In this document: piece after piece, positions 1 to 8,864 of the stretch
Layout: every line of letters begins with the position of its first letter
Position numbering within the stretch: the stretch's first letter is position 1
Assembly: GCF_000166415.1 (NCBI RefSeq)
Contig: NC_014654.1
Span: 1,054,001-1,118,000, forward strand
From: Halanaerobium hydrogeniformans
Lineage (GTDB): Bacteria; Bacillota; Halanaerobiia; Halanaerobiales; Halanaerobiaceae
Length of the DNA: 64,000 bases
Direction: 5' to 3'
Notes under the pieces: model-generated
What the model was told of the DNA's origin: nothing
The model's input: the letters and a program-made list of their open reading frames with translations, nothing else
Database searches by the model: none
Made by a program: the position numbers and the translations under genes

Positions 1-1
1 A

Positions 2-451
2 ATGCCTCAATATACCAATGATAAAAGAAAAGGACAAAACATTCAGGATGTATCAGATCGGGCAGTAGCATATGGTATTTCTGGTGTAACAGTTGACGGT
101 AATGATGTTATGGCCGTTAATGAAGCTGTTGTAGAAGCAGTTAAAAAAGCTAGAGCTGGAGGCGGACCAAGCTTAATCGAATGTAAAACTTATCGTCACC
201 GCGGACACTTCGAAGGAGACCCAACTGTTTATAGATCAGATGAGGAAGTAAAACGCTGGAAAGAAAAAGATCCTATTGATAGATTTGTTAAAGTTCTTAA
301 AGACCAGGAAGTTCTCGATGATGACGGCTATAAAAAACTTCGACAAGAAGTTAAGGGCAGAATAGAAGAAGCACTCCAGTTTGCCCAGGAAAGCCCTGAG
401 CCAGATCCATCAGAAGTTACAACAGATGTTTATTATGGGGGTGCTGAATAA
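2..451 (+). CDS. acoA: Acetoin/2-oxoacid dehydrogenase E1 alpha subunit (5'-truncated)
   Basis: C-terminal part of the thiamine-diphosphate-dependent E1 alpha chain, which with E1 beta decarboxylates or cleaves acetoin (or pyruvate) and passes the two-carbon unit to lipoyl-E2. Visible are the family blocks GGGPSLIECKTYRHRGHFEG and the spaced DPTVYR. About half the usual ~320 residues are missing because the gene begins before the window; the first Met seen is internal. The stop overlaps the ATG of the E1 beta gene by one base (TAATG), so the two are translationally coupled. The acetoin assignment rests on the AcoX and butanediol dehydrogenase neighbours; a pyruvate dehydrogenase would look similar in this fragment. 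Confidence 0.85.
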   Translation: MPQYTNDKRKGQNIQDVSDRAVAYGISGVTVDGNDVMAVNEAVVEAVKKARAGGGPSLIECKTYRHRGHFEGDPTVYRSDEEVKRWKEKDPIDRFVKVLKDQEVLDDDGYKKLRQEVKGRIEEALQFAQESPEPDPSEVTTDVYYGGAE

Positions 452-1425
452 TGAAAAAATTAAGTTATGCTGAAGCTTTAAGAGAAGCAATGGCAGAAGA
501 AATGGAAAAAGATAGCTCAGTATTTATAATGGGTGAAGATGTAGGTATATTTGGGGGCTGTTTTGGTGTTACAGGTGATCTTGTAGAAAGATTTGGTGAA
601 GATAGAGTTAGAGATACACCTATTACCGAAACCGCGATTATCGGTGGTGCAGTTGGGGCAGCAATGACTGGAAGTCGCCCTATTGCAGAAATAATGTTTG
701 CAGGCTTTTTGGGGGTATCAATGGATGAGATTTTCAATCAGGCTGCCAAAATGTGTTATATGACAGGTGGTCAGGCTAAAGTACCAATGGTCTTAAGAGC
801 ACCTAATGGAGCAGGTATTGGAGCAGCAGCCCAACACTCCGAAAGAACAGAAGCCTGGTTTACTCATATTCCAGGTCTTAAAGTAGTTTATCCTTCTAAT
901 GCAGCAGATGCAAAAGGGCTCTTAAAAACAGCGATTCGTGATGATAATCCGGTCATGTTTTTTGAGCACAAAATATTATATAATCATGTTGGAGATGTAC
1001 CAGAAGATGAAGATTATGTAATACCTTTTGGAGTTGCTAAAATTAAAAGAGAAGGTAGTGACTTAACCATAATTGCTACAGGTATAGAAGTTAGTCATTC
1101 TCTGGAAGCTGCAGAAAAATTAGCAGAAGAAGGAATAAGTGTAGAAGTAATTGACCCAAGAACATTAGTTCCACTTGATAAAGAAACTATTTTAAAATCA
1201 GTTGAGAAAACTGGTAAATTATTAATAGTTTCTGAAGAAACTAAAAGAGGTTCATTTGCTTCAGAAATTTCTGCAGTAGTTGCAGAAGAAGGCCTGTTCT
1301 ATCTAGAGCAGCCAATTAAAAGAGTCTGTGCACCAGATGCACCAGTTCCATTCAGTAGTGTACTAGAGCAAGCCTATCTACCAAATCCAGATGACATTGT
1401 TGCTGCAGTAAAAGAGATGTTGTAA
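451..1425 (+). CDS. acoB: Acetoin dehydrogenase E1 beta subunit
   Basis: Full-length (324 aa) transketolase-like beta subunit of a thiamine-diphosphate E1 heterotetramer. The N-terminal pyrimidine-binding domain contains MGEDVGIFGG and RVRDTPITETAIIGGAVGAA; the C-terminal domain carries LTIIATGIEVSHSLEAAEKL and EVIDPRTLVPLD, typical of PdhB/AcoB. Length matches the family. It is coupled to the E1 alpha gene by a one-base overlap and followed after one base by acoX. AcoX points to acetoin (3-hydroxy-2-butanone) cleavage to acetaldehyde and acetyl-CoA rather than pyruvate oxidation. No E3 lipoamide dehydrogenase is seen downstream. Confidence 0.88.
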   Translation: MKKLSYAEALREAMAEEMEKDSSVFIMGEDVGIFGGCFGVTGDLVERFGEDRVRDTPITETAIIGGAVGAAMTGSRPIAEIMFAGFLGVSMDEIFNQAAKMCYMTGGQAKVPMVLRAPNGAGIGAAAQHSERTEAWFTHIPGLKVVYPSNAADAKGLLKTAIRDDNPVMFFEHKILYNHVGDVPEDEDYVIPFGVAKIKREGSDLTIIATGIEVSHSLEAAEKLAEEGISVEVIDPRTLVPLDKETILKSVEKTGKLLIVSEETKRGSFASEISAVVAEEGLFYLEQPIKRVCAPDAPVPFSSVLEQAYLPNPDDIVAAVKEML

Positions 1426-1426
1426 T

Positions 1427-2443
1427 GTGACTGAAAATATTAATTCAGTTGGAATCATTGCTAATCCAGCCTCCGGAAGAGATATCCGGAGGTTGGTAGC
1501 ACATGGTTCTGTCTTTGATAATGTTGAAAAAGTCAATATTGTAAGGCGTATACTGCTGGCTTTAAATAATCTTGATCTGGATAAAGTATATATAATGCCT
1601 GATTCATTTGGAATAGGTAATTCTGCTTTAAATGGACTCTGGGGTGAGGAAAAGAAAAACTTCAAGCTTGATGTAGAAATTATGGATATGATCATAAATG
1701 GTTCAGCAGAAGATTCTTTTAATGCTGCCTGTTTGATGGAAGAAAACGGGGTAGATGTAATCATCGTCTTAGGTGGAGATGGTACAAATAGGGTTGTTGT
1801 AAAAGCTCTAAAAAATACAGCAGTACTTTCGCTATCAACAGGAACAAATAATGTTTTTCCAATTATGGCCGAAAGTACGATGTTGGGGCTTGCAGCAGGT
1901 TTATATACTAAATTTACTCCTGAAGAAAGAGAAAAAGTAACCAAGCCAATAAAGTGTATCTATATCATTATAGATGGAGAAATAGTCGATATAGCATTAA
2001 TAGATGCAGTAGTGGTTAATGAATCATATATAGGAAGTAAAGCACTCTGGCATGTAGAATTATTAGAAGAAATACTTGTTACCAGAAGCACTTCCTATGA
2101 TATTGGGATGGTTTCAATTGCCGGTCGTTTAACAGATGTTGGAGTACTTGATAATGGTGGAGCTTTTATTAGAATAGGTGATTCAGAACATAAGGTTAAA
2201 GCTGCAATTGCTCCAGGTGTTATCAAAACTATTCCAATTAAAGATTGGAGGAGAATAAAACAGGAAGAAGTTATTGAGCTTCCCAAGAAAAAAAGAATAA
2301 TTGCTCTGGATGGGGAAAGAGAAGTAGTTGTAAAAAAAGATCAAAATTTAAAAATGCAGTTGACTTATGCTCCTGCCAGATTTTTAGATTATAAAGCAGC
2401 TTTAGAACTGGCTGACAGCAAAAAAATGCTGGAGGTGAAGTAA
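1427..2443 (+). CDS. acoX: AcoX-type ATP-NAD kinase family protein
   Basis: 338 aa protein of the ATP-NAD/AcoX kinase family, which accompanies acetoin dehydrogenase operons and has no settled biochemical role. Seen: SVGIIANPASGRDIRRLVAH at the N-terminus, the nucleotide-binding VIIVLGGDGTNRVVVKA motif near residues 120-135, and STGTNNVFP. The start is GTG 1427: the overlapping ATG at 1425 is followed at once by TGA. Placed between E1 beta and a methyltransferase, its last codons carry the GGAGGTG that serves the next gene. Family membership is clear; calling it AcoX depends on operon context. Confidence 0.82.
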   Translation: MTENINSVGIIANPASGRDIRRLVAHGSVFDNVEKVNIVRRILLALNNLDLDKVYIMPDSFGIGNSALNGLWGEEKKNFKLDVEIMDMIINGSAEDSFNAACLMEENGVDVIIVLGGDGTNRVVVKALKNTAVLSLSTGTNNVFPIMAESTMLGLAAGLYTKFTPEEREKVTKPIKCIYIIIDGEIVDIALIDAVVVNESYIGSKALWHVELLEEILVTRSTSYDIGMVSIAGRLTDVGVLDNGGAFIRIGDSEHKVKAAIAPGVIKTIPIKDWRRIKQEEVIELPKKKRIIALDGEREVVVKKDQNLKMQLTYAPARFLDYKAALELADSKKMLEVK

Positions 2444-3154
2444 TTGGATCTAGATCAATTGGCAGAAAAATATGCGGATTGGTATAAAACTGCCAGAGGA
2501 AGTTATGTTGGCGAAAATGAATATCAGTGTCTTGCCAGACACATTGGTGATTGTTCTGGAAAAAAAATTATTGAAGTTGGCTGTGGTACTGGCTTTTTTT
2601 TAAGGAAATTTGCAGTTGATGCAGAAGAAACCGTAGGTTTAGATATAACAGAAGGTATGTTAACTGCGGGCAGAAAAATTGCCAGAGAAAAAGGTATAGA
2701 TATCAATTTTATTCAGGGAGATGTAACCGAAAATATTCCTTTTGCAGATAATTATTTTGATATAGTCTATTCTAATTCAATGATAGAATTTTTTGAAGCC
2801 GGAGAGGAATTAGAAGCTGTATTAAAAGAAATGTGGAGGGTTCTTAAACCAGGTGGTAGATATGTAATTGGTGTTCTAAATTCAAAAAGCACCTGGGCAT
2901 ATAAAAGAATTGCAGAAACTATAGAAAAAGATAGTATTTTTTCTGAAGCTACTTTTTACAGTTGGGAAGAACTAAAAGCTATTTTAGGAAAATTTGGTCA
3001 GGTAAAAATTGAATCAACACTTTTTGTTCCACCATATTTTAAAGCTAAAGAGGACTTTGATTGGTTTAAAGATTTAGAAGCTGAATTTAAAGCACGTTAT
3101 CCTAAAAGGGGAGCACTGTTAGTTGCAAGTGTTGTAAAAGAGGAGGGAAATTGA
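2444..3154 (+). CDS. Class I SAM-dependent methyltransferase in the acetoin operon
   Basis: 236 aa class I methyltransferase. The SAM-binding loop VGCGTG is at residues 45-50, the acidic end of strand 2 at VGLDITEG, and the post-I motif region at IQGDVTENIPFADNYFDIVY, followed by the MWRVLKPGGRYVIGVL block usual in ubiE-like enzymes. TTG start, preceded by GGAGGTG inside acoX. The stop overlaps the E2 start, so it is embedded in and coupled to the aco operon, where a methyltransferase is not a standard member. The substrate is not evident from sequence. Confidence 0.8.
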   Translation: MDLDQLAEKYADWYKTARGSYVGENEYQCLARHIGDCSGKKIIEVGCGTGFFLRKFAVDAEETVGLDITEGMLTAGRKIAREKGIDINFIQGDVTENIPFADNYFDIVYSNSMIEFFEAGEELEAVLKEMWRVLKPGGRYVIGVLNSKSTWAYKRIAETIEKDSIFSEATFYSWEELKAILGKFGQVKIESTLFVPPYFKAKEDFDWFKDLEAEFKARYPKRGALLVASVVKEEGN

Positions 3155-4350
3155 TGTCAAATCAATTGTTAATGCCAAAGTTAGGTCTGACAATGGAAGA
3201 AGGTACATTGATTGAGTGGTATATAAAAGAAGGGGATTCATTTACAGAAGGGGATTTGATTTATTCTGTTGAAACAGAAAAATTAACCAATGATGTGGAG
3301 GCAAATCAAAGTGGTGAGATATTAGAAATATTGGTACAAGAAGGAGAAACAGTTCCTGTTAAAACACCTGTTGCCAATTTAGTTGGTTATGAAGGTGATT
3401 CAGCAGCAGAAAGCAAAGAGGAAGCTTCTCAAGAGGAAGCTGAGCCTAAAGAAGATGTTCAAGAAAAAGAGGTTAAAAAAGCAAAAAAAGAAATTTCCTC
3501 TGATATGAAGGTCGTTGCTGCTCCAAAAGCGAGAAAGATTGCATCTGATAATGATATAAGTTTAGAAGAAGTTGCAGCAGCATTGGGTAAAAGCAGATTA
3601 TCAGTTTCTGATGTAGAAGAATATCTTGCAAGTGAACCCGAAGAAGTTGAAGTTGAAGTTAAAAAAGAGAAAAAAACAGCAGCTAAAAAACAATCTTCTT
3701 CTATGCGTAAAATAATAGCAGAAAGACTAACAGAAAGCTGGAGAGCACCTCATATTTATCTGCGCAGAGAAATAGATGTAGAAGCTCTAATGTGTTTTAA
3801 AGAATCATTAAAAGCAGAAGGTAGAAATGTTTCTTTAAATGATGTTATTACCTATGTTACTGCAAAAGCTATCAGTGACAGTAAAAAGGTAAATACAGTT
3901 GGAACTGGAGATGGAGAATTCGAGGTTGCAGAAGATATTAATATTGGCTTAGCTGTGGCTGTTGAAGATGGTCTCTTAGTACCAGTAGTTAAAAACGCAG
4001 ATCAGTATAGAATTGAAGAACTGGCTGCTAAAAGCAGAGATTTAATTAGTAGAACAAAAGAAAATAAATTAACTCCAGATGAAATGCAGGGTGGAACATT
4101 TACAATAACAAATCTAGGCATGTTTGGAGTAGATGAGTTTACAGCTATTTTAAATCCACCCCAATCAGCTATTTTAGCAGTAGGTACAATAAAAGAAAAA
4201 CTATATATAGACTCATTTAATGAGCTTCAGCAAAAAAGGGTAATTAACTTTACTCTGGGATTAGATCACAGATCAATTGATGGAGCAACTGGAGCTAAAT
4301 TTATGCAGAAATTTGCCTCATATATTGAAAATCCATATTTATGTTTTTAA
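3154..4350 (+). CDS. acoC: Dihydrolipoamide acetyltransferase E2 of the acetoin dehydrogenase complex
   Basis: 398 aa E2 core protein. Domains in order: one lipoyl domain (residues 1-77, lipoyl lysine K43 in VETEKLTND), a charged Glu/Lys linker (85-115), a peripheral subunit-binding domain (VAAPKARKIASDNDISLEEV, about 120-155), a second linker, and the catalytic acyltransferase domain with HRSIDG (His372, Asp376). ATG 3154 is preferred over TTG 3151 because AGGAGGG at 3141-3147 is better spaced. It transfers the acetyl group to CoA; a lipoamide dehydrogenase must come from elsewhere, possibly upstream of the window. Confidence 0.9.
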   Translation: MSNQLLMPKLGLTMEEGTLIEWYIKEGDSFTEGDLIYSVETEKLTNDVEANQSGEILEILVQEGETVPVKTPVANLVGYEGDSAAESKEEASQEEAEPKEDVQEKEVKKAKKEISSDMKVVAAPKARKIASDNDISLEEVAAALGKSRLSVSDVEEYLASEPEEVEVEVKKEKKTAAKKQSSSMRKIIAERLTESWRAPHIYLRREIDVEALMCFKESLKAEGRNVSLNDVITYVTAKAISDSKKVNTVGTGDGEFEVAEDINIGLAVAVEDGLLVPVVKNADQYRIEELAAKSRDLISRTKENKLTPDEMQGGTFTITNLGMFGVDEFTAILNPPQSAILAVGTIKEKLYIDSFNELQQKRVINFTLGLDHRSIDGATGAKFMQKFASYIENPYLCF

Positions 4351-4416
4351 TCTGCTGAATGGATTGAATTTTTAATTCCAGGGTCAAAATCATATCTTAA
4401 ACAGGGGTGAAATAGA

Positions 4417-5418
4417 ATGGAAGCTGTATTTAAAGATGTTTTACAGGTGGGTGTAGTTGTGAAAGACCTGGATTCAACGATGAAAACTTATGCAGACAAA
4501 TACGGTATTGGACCCTGGGTTGTTTATGAATTCAACAAGGATACAGTCGCAGATATGGAAGTTGAAGGAGAAAGACAGGACTACAGGATGAAGTTAGCAG
4601 TTGCAGATATTGGAGGAGTACAGTGGGAGCTTATTGAGCCTCTCGATGAGATCAGTGATTATGCTAAGTTTTTAAAAGAACATGGGGAAGGTATTCACCA
4701 TGTTGCTCTTGATACTGAATCATATGAGAGTGCTTTAAAGTTTTGTGAGGAAAATGATCTGGACCCCCTCCAGTATGGTTACTGGGGAAGTAATTTTCAC
4801 TATGATTACCGCAAAACTCAAGAAGATCTAAAATGTATAGTTGAACTGTACGGTCCAGAAGAAGATTTTGAGTGGCCTGAGCCTGATGCGGTTTATCCCG
4901 AGGGCCCGATGGAAAAAGAAGCTGTATTTAAAGATCTTTTACAGGTAGGTGTAGTTGTTAAAGACCTGGATTCAACGATGAAAACTTATGCAGATAAGTA
5001 CGGTATTGGACCCTGGGTTGTTTATGAGTTCAACAAGGATACAGTCGTAGATATGGAAATTGAAGGAGAAAGACAGGACTACAGGATGAAGTTAGCAGTT
5101 GCTGATATTGGTGGTGTACAGTGGGAGCTTATTGAGCCTCTCGATGAGATCAGTGATTATGCTAAATTTTTAAAAGAACATGGGGAAGGTATTCACCATG
5201 TTGCTCTTGATACTGAATCATATGAGAGTGCTCTAGAATTTTGTGAGGAAAATGATCTGGACCCCCTCCAGTATGGTTACTGGGGAAGTAATTTTCACTA
5301 TGATTACCGTAAAACTCAAGAAGATCTAAAATGTATAGTTGAACTTTATGGACCAGAAGAAGACTTTGAGTGGCCTGAACCTGATGCAGTTTATCCAGAG
5401 GAAAAGTCAAAAGTCTAA
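4417..5418 (+). CDS. Tandem-duplicated VOC (glyoxalase/epimerase-like) protein
   Basis: 333 aa made of two nearly identical complete VOC domains, each like the methylmalonyl-CoA epimerase branch (LQVGVVVKDLDSTMKTYADK, GVQWELIEP, GEGIHHVALDTESY, IVELYGP). The putative metal ligands are Gln (where epimerases have His), His and Glu. Only four residues differ across the 161 aligned positions (V/L, A/V, V/I, K/E). A normal family member is about 150-165 aa, so this is a recent in-frame gene duplication-fusion. It lies between acoC and butanediol dehydrogenase with a good RBS. The substrate is unknown. Confidence 0.8.
   Translation: MEAVFKDVLQVGVVVKDLDSTMKTYADKYGIGPWVVYEFNKDTVADMEVEGERQDYRMKLAVADIGGVQWELIEPLDEISDYAKFLKEHGEGIHHVALDTESYESALKFCEENDLDPLQYGYWGSNFHYDYRKTQEDLKCIVELYGPEEDFEWPEPDAVYPEGPMEKEAVFKDLLQVGVVVKDLDSTMKTYADKYGIGPWVVYEFNKDTVVDMEIEGERQDYRMKLAVADIGGVQWELIEPLDEISDYAKFLKEHGEGIHHVALDTESYESALEFCEENDLDPLQYGYWGSNFHYDYRKTQEDLKCIVELYGPEEDFEWPEPDAVYPEEKSKV
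4420..5400 (+). repeat. Intragenic tandem duplication, 2 x 483 bp
   Basis: Copy 1 is 4420-4902 and copy 2 is 4918-5400, a period of 498 bp with a short linker. Bases differ only at scattered, mostly silent positions. The duplication keeps the reading frame and forms the two-domain VOC protein. Confidence 0.9.
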
Positions 5419-5442
5419 TAATAATATTTAGGGGGAACAAAT

Positions 5443-6516
5443 ATGGGCAAAAAAATGAAGGCAGCTCTTTGGTATGGACCTAAAGATATAAGAATAGAAG
5501 ATGTTGATGTTCCAAAAGTAAAGTCCGGGCAGGTTAAAATTAAAGTAGAATGGTGTGGAATCTGTGGCTCTGACTTACATGAATATATGGTTGGACCAAT
5601 TTTTATACCTTATAAACAAAAACACCCTTTAACAAAAATGGAAGCTCCGATTATTATGGGCCATGAATTTGCAGGAGAAGTTGTTGAAAAAGCAGATGAT
5701 GTCTCTAATTTAGAAGTTGGTGATAAAGTAACTTTAGAACCTATAGTTGCCTGTGGTGAATGTCCTAACTGTCAAAAAGGATATTATAATATCTGTGAAA
5801 GCTTAGGCTTTCATGGTTTAGCTGGTGGAGGTGGAGGACTGGCAGAATATACAACATTCCCTGCTGAATTTGTCCATAAACTTCCCGATGGAGTAAGCAC
5901 TAAAGAAGGTGCTTTAATTGAACCAATAGCAGTAGCTGTACACTCTCTAAGAAGAGCAGACTTTTTACAGGGAGAAACAGCTATAGTTACGGGAGCCGGT
6001 CCGATTGGTCTTTCAACAATACTCTCATTAAAAGCAGCCGGTGCTCAGCAGGTTATTTCGGTAGAAATTGCAGATGCTCGGAAAAAGTTTGCCCTGGAAT
6101 TTGGAGCAGACCATGTTTTAGATCCCAATGAAGTTGATGTAATAGAAGAAGTTAATAAATTAACAGATAATAAAGGTGTAGATGTTGGTTTTGAAACGAC
6201 AGGTGTCCAGGCTGGTTTTGAAACAGCAGTTGCAGCCACAGCCAGGAGAGGTAGAATTGTTGTAACAAGTATCTGGGAAGAAGCTGTAGAATTTAATCTT
6301 AATAATCTGGTTTTAACTGAAAAAGAAATAAAAGGTACAATCGCCTATTCAAAAGGTGTTTTCCCGGCAGTTATTTCTTTAATTAAAGATGGTAGAATCA
6401 AAGCTTCTAAAATGATAACAGAAGAGATTAAACTAAGTGATTTAGTTGACAAAGGATTTGAGGAGTTAATGGGTCACAAAGATAAACATGTAAAAATCAT
6501 AGTAAAACCATCTTAA
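5443..6516 (+). CDS. bdhA: Zinc-dependent 2,3-butanediol dehydrogenase
   Basis: 357 aa medium-chain zinc dehydrogenase, the (R,R)-butanediol dehydrogenase type that interconverts acetoin and 2,3-butanediol with NAD(H). Catalytic zinc site: Cys38 (WCGICGSDLHEY), His74-Glu75 (GHEFAG) and a later Glu in GALIEPIAVAV. Structural zinc site: Cys104, Cys107, Cys110 and Cys118. Dinucleotide fold at VTGAGPIGLSTI. The insertion MVGPIFIPYKQKHPLT after the first motif is typical of butanediol dehydrogenases. RBS GGGGG at 5431-5435. Its place after acoABXC supports the substrate; sorbitol or threonine dehydrogenase is less likely. Confidence 0.88.
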   Translation: MGKKMKAALWYGPKDIRIEDVDVPKVKSGQVKIKVEWCGICGSDLHEYMVGPIFIPYKQKHPLTKMEAPIIMGHEFAGEVVEKADDVSNLEVGDKVTLEPIVACGECPNCQKGYYNICESLGFHGLAGGGGGLAEYTTFPAEFVHKLPDGVSTKEGALIEPIAVAVHSLRRADFLQGETAIVTGAGPIGLSTILSLKAAGAQQVISVEIADARKKFALEFGADHVLDPNEVDVIEEVNKLTDNKGVDVGFETTGVQAGFETAVAATARRGRIVVTSIWEEAVEFNLNNLVLTEKEIKGTIAYSKGVFPAVISLIKDGRIKASKMITEEIKLSDLVDKGFEELMGHKDKHVKIIVKPS

Positions 6517-6535
6517 ATCAGGGGAGGAATTTATA

Positions 6536-7315
6536 ATGGAACTAAAAGGTAAAGTTGCTCTTGTTACTGGTGGTGGCAGAGGTCTTGGTGAAGGGATTGC
6601 TAAAAAACTTGCAGAAGCTGGTTGTGATGTTGCAGTTGCTGATATCGATTTAGATAATGCCAAAAAAGTTGCAGCAGATATCAAAGATATGGGCAGAAAA
6701 GCTGTAGCGATTAAAGTTGATGTAACTAAATGGGAACAGGTTAAATCAATGGTCGATAAAACTATTAAAGAACTGGGCAGTCTTGACATTGCAGTTAATA
6801 ATGCAGGTGTGATTTCTATTAAATCTGTCGAAGACTTAAGTGAAGATGATTGGGATCATGTTCTCGATGTTAATGCAAAGGGAGTTTTCCTCTGTGCAAA
6901 AGCTGAAATACCCCATATGAAAAAACAAAACTGGGGAAGGATCATTAACACAGCTTCTATAGCAGGAAAAGCTGGATTCCCTGATTTAGCTCACTACAGT
7001 GCTTCAAAATTTGCTGTGGTTGGTTTTACCAATGCTCTGGCCAAAGAATTAGCACCATCTACCAAAATTACTGTAAATGCTATCTGTCCAGGGATAATTG
7101 GAACCCAGATGTGGTATGGAGATAAAGGTCTTGCCAACAAATGGAAGGGCGAAAATGAATCTATGGATGAGTCCTGGCAGCGCAATCAAGAAAGTTTAAT
7201 TCCTCAGGGTGAAGCCCAAACTGCAGAAGATATGGGAGATCTGGCGGTTTATTTTGCAACCGCTCCTCATGTAACCGGTCAGGCAGTAGCAGTTGATGGT
7301 GGTATGACTTTATAG
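6536..7315 (+). CDS. Short-chain dehydrogenase, probable acetoin/diacetyl reductase
   Basis: 259 aa classical SDR: TGGGRGLGEG coenzyme loop, NNAGVISI, a catalytic Ser in NTASIAG, the YSASKFA Tyr-Lys pair and a C-terminal TGQAVAVDGGMTL. Asp near AVADIDLD after strand 2 suggests NAD(H) preference. Last gene of the aco operon, followed by a terminator. Together with the preceding zinc dehydrogenase it would supply stereospecific acetoin/butanediol interconversion. SDR membership is certain; the substrate is inferred from context. Confidence 0.85.
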   Translation: MELKGKVALVTGGGRGLGEGIAKKLAEAGCDVAVADIDLDNAKKVAADIKDMGRKAVAIKVDVTKWEQVKSMVDKTIKELGSLDIAVNNAGVISIKSVEDLSEDDWDHVLDVNAKGVFLCAKAEIPHMKKQNWGRIINTASIAGKAGFPDLAHYSASKFAVVGFTNALAKELAPSTKITVNAICPGIIGTQMWYGDKGLANKWKGENESMDESWQRNQESLIPQGEAQTAEDMGDLAVYFATAPHVTGQAVAVDGGMTL

Positions 7316-7348
7316 TATAATAAAATATGAGTTAAAAATTATTTATTG

Positions 7349-7396
7349 AACTTAACCTCTTTATTTTGTTCTTATAATAACGGGGTTAAGTTTTTT
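7349..7396 (+). terminator. Rho-independent terminator of the aco operon
   Basis: AACTTAACC (7349-7357) pairs with GGTTAAGTT (7384-7392) across a 26-base loop, followed by a T run to 7396. Confidence 0.7.
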
Positions 7397-7459
7397 CTAT
7401 TTTAAAAAGAAAGTTCAGCTAAAAAAGGATTTACTATAATCAGATAAAGGAGTTATCCG

Positions 7460-7903
7460 ATGAAATTTATTATCAAAGAATTTGATGAGCTTAGTACTTA
7501 TGAATTATATAAGATTATCCAGGTCAGGATAAATGTTTTTGTGGTAGAACAAAATTGTCCTTATGAAGAATGTGATGATAAAGACTTTGATTCTTATCAT
7601 TTATATTATGAGGATAATGAAAACATTGCAGCATACTTAAGAATTATAGCAGCCGGCGTTTCCTATCCGGAACCTTCAATCGGAAGAGTTTTAGTTAAAA
7701 AAGAATATAGAAGGCAGGGGCTAGCTTCGGAAATGATGAAAAAAGCTATAGAATTTATAAAAGAAAATTTCAAAAGTGAAGCTATAAGAATTTCAGCTCA
7801 AAAATATCTGCTGGAATTTTATCAAGATTTAGGTTTTGAAAGAGTTTCTGAAAAATATTTAGAAGATGATATTCCTCATTATGAAATGCTTTGTGAATTT
7901 TAA
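7460..7903 (+). CDS. GNAT-family N-acetyltransferase (ElaA-like)
   Basis: 147 aa GNAT protein. The N-terminal LYKIIQVRINVFVVEQNCPY block is characteristic of the ElaA subgroup, and IGRVLVKKEYRRQGLASEMM is the acetyl-CoA pyrophosphate loop (R/Q-x-x-G-x-A/G). Monocistronic: flanked by a terminator upstream and a possible TATAAT at 7435-7440. RBS AAAGGAG before ATG 7460. The acceptor substrate is unknown. Confidence 0.82.
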   Translation: MKFIIKEFDELSTYELYKIIQVRINVFVVEQNCPYEECDDKDFDSYHLYYEDNENIAAYLRIIAAGVSYPEPSIGRVLVKKEYRRQGLASEMMKKAIEFIKENFKSEAIRISAQKYLLEFYQDLGFERVSEKYLEDDIPHYEMLCEF

Positions 7904-8013
7904 AGTTAACAATTTTTAAAAAAATGTTAAATTATTTTTTATATAAATTGTAATAAATAATTCTATCTGATAAAATTAAATTGCTCTCTTTTAAATACAT
8001 GGAGGTGGACATT

Positions 8014-8817
8014 TTGTTAGATTTAAATGAAGCTTCTTTACTGGCAAAAAAATGGGCTTTAGAGGTAGGTCAGATTCAGAGAGAAAAATTTAAACAGAAT
8101 GATTTCAAAACAAAAACGAAAAGTAGTAGTGCAGATTTAGTGACTGAGGTTGATATTTTAAGTGAAGATATAATTAAAAATAATATAGAGAACAATTATC
8201 CTGAGCATAATATTATTGGTGAGGAACAGGGAGAAAGCCAAAAAGAAAGTAATTACACCTGGATTATTGATCCTTTAGATGGTTCGAATAATTATTCAAT
8301 GGGCTATCCAATTTATGGGATTTCAATTGCACTTCAGCTTAATCAGGAAATAGTAATGGGATTAATATATTTACCTGAACAGGATGAACTGTATTCAGCT
8401 GTCAAGGGTAGAGGTGCTTTTAGGGCAGCTGAGCCAATTAAAGTTGCAGATAAAAAAGAATTAGAACAGGCAACAGTTTCCACCGGCTTTCCCTATGATA
8501 AAAAAGATTCTGAACTTGATAATCTGCTGCCCTTTATGAAAATTGTGAAAAATTCCAGGGGAGTACGCCGTTCTGGTAGTGCAGCTTTTGATCTTATCTC
8601 AGTGGCCTGTGGTAGAACAGATCTATTTTGGGAGTTTAAATTAGCAGAATGGGATATTGCAGCTGCAAAAATAATAATTAAAGAAGCCGGTGGGACGTTG
8701 TTTGAAGCTCAGGTTGCTGATGCTCCTTTAATCATAGTGGGTAACAGTTATCTGGTTAAAATTGTTAAGAATATTATATCTGAAATATACACCTTAGAAA
8801 AAGAAAAATTTCTTTAA
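8014..8817 (+). CDS. Inositol monophosphatase family phosphatase
   Basis: About 267 aa Mg-dependent phosphatase of the SuhB/IMPase family. Metal motif 1 is GEEQGES followed by IDPLDGSNNYSMGYP, motif 2 is AEWDIAAAKIIIKEAGG, and the expected FDLISVACGR block precedes it. The start is chosen as TTG 8014 because GGAGGTG at 8001-8007 is six bases upstream; an in-frame TTG at 7981 lacks an RBS. Likely to hydrolyse inositol-1-phosphate or a related sugar phosphate; 3'-phosphoadenosine phosphatases are an alternative in this family. Stands alone. Confidence 0.85.
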   Translation: MLDLNEASLLAKKWALEVGQIQREKFKQNDFKTKTKSSSADLVTEVDILSEDIIKNNIENNYPEHNIIGEEQGESQKESNYTWIIDPLDGSNNYSMGYPIYGISIALQLNQEIVMGLIYLPEQDELYSAVKGRGAFRAAEPIKVADKKELEQATVSTGFPYDKKDSELDNLLPFMKIVKNSRGVRRSGSAAFDLISVACGRTDLFWEFKLAEWDIAAAKIIIKEAGGTLFEAQVADAPLIIVGNSYLVKIVKNIISEIYTLEKEKFL

Positions 8818-8864
8818 TTTATCTAAAATTGAATATTTAAAATAAACTCTTCGGGGAGGTATTT

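Noticed and set aside
465-737. Antisense open frames, for example in acoB, and elsewhere in the window
   Set aside because: They are Ser/Ile-rich shadows of strong coding frames without RBS or family motifs.
7981-8013. Longer N-terminus of the inositol monophosphatase
   Set aside because: GGAGGTG at 8001-8007 falls inside it and fits TTG 8014.
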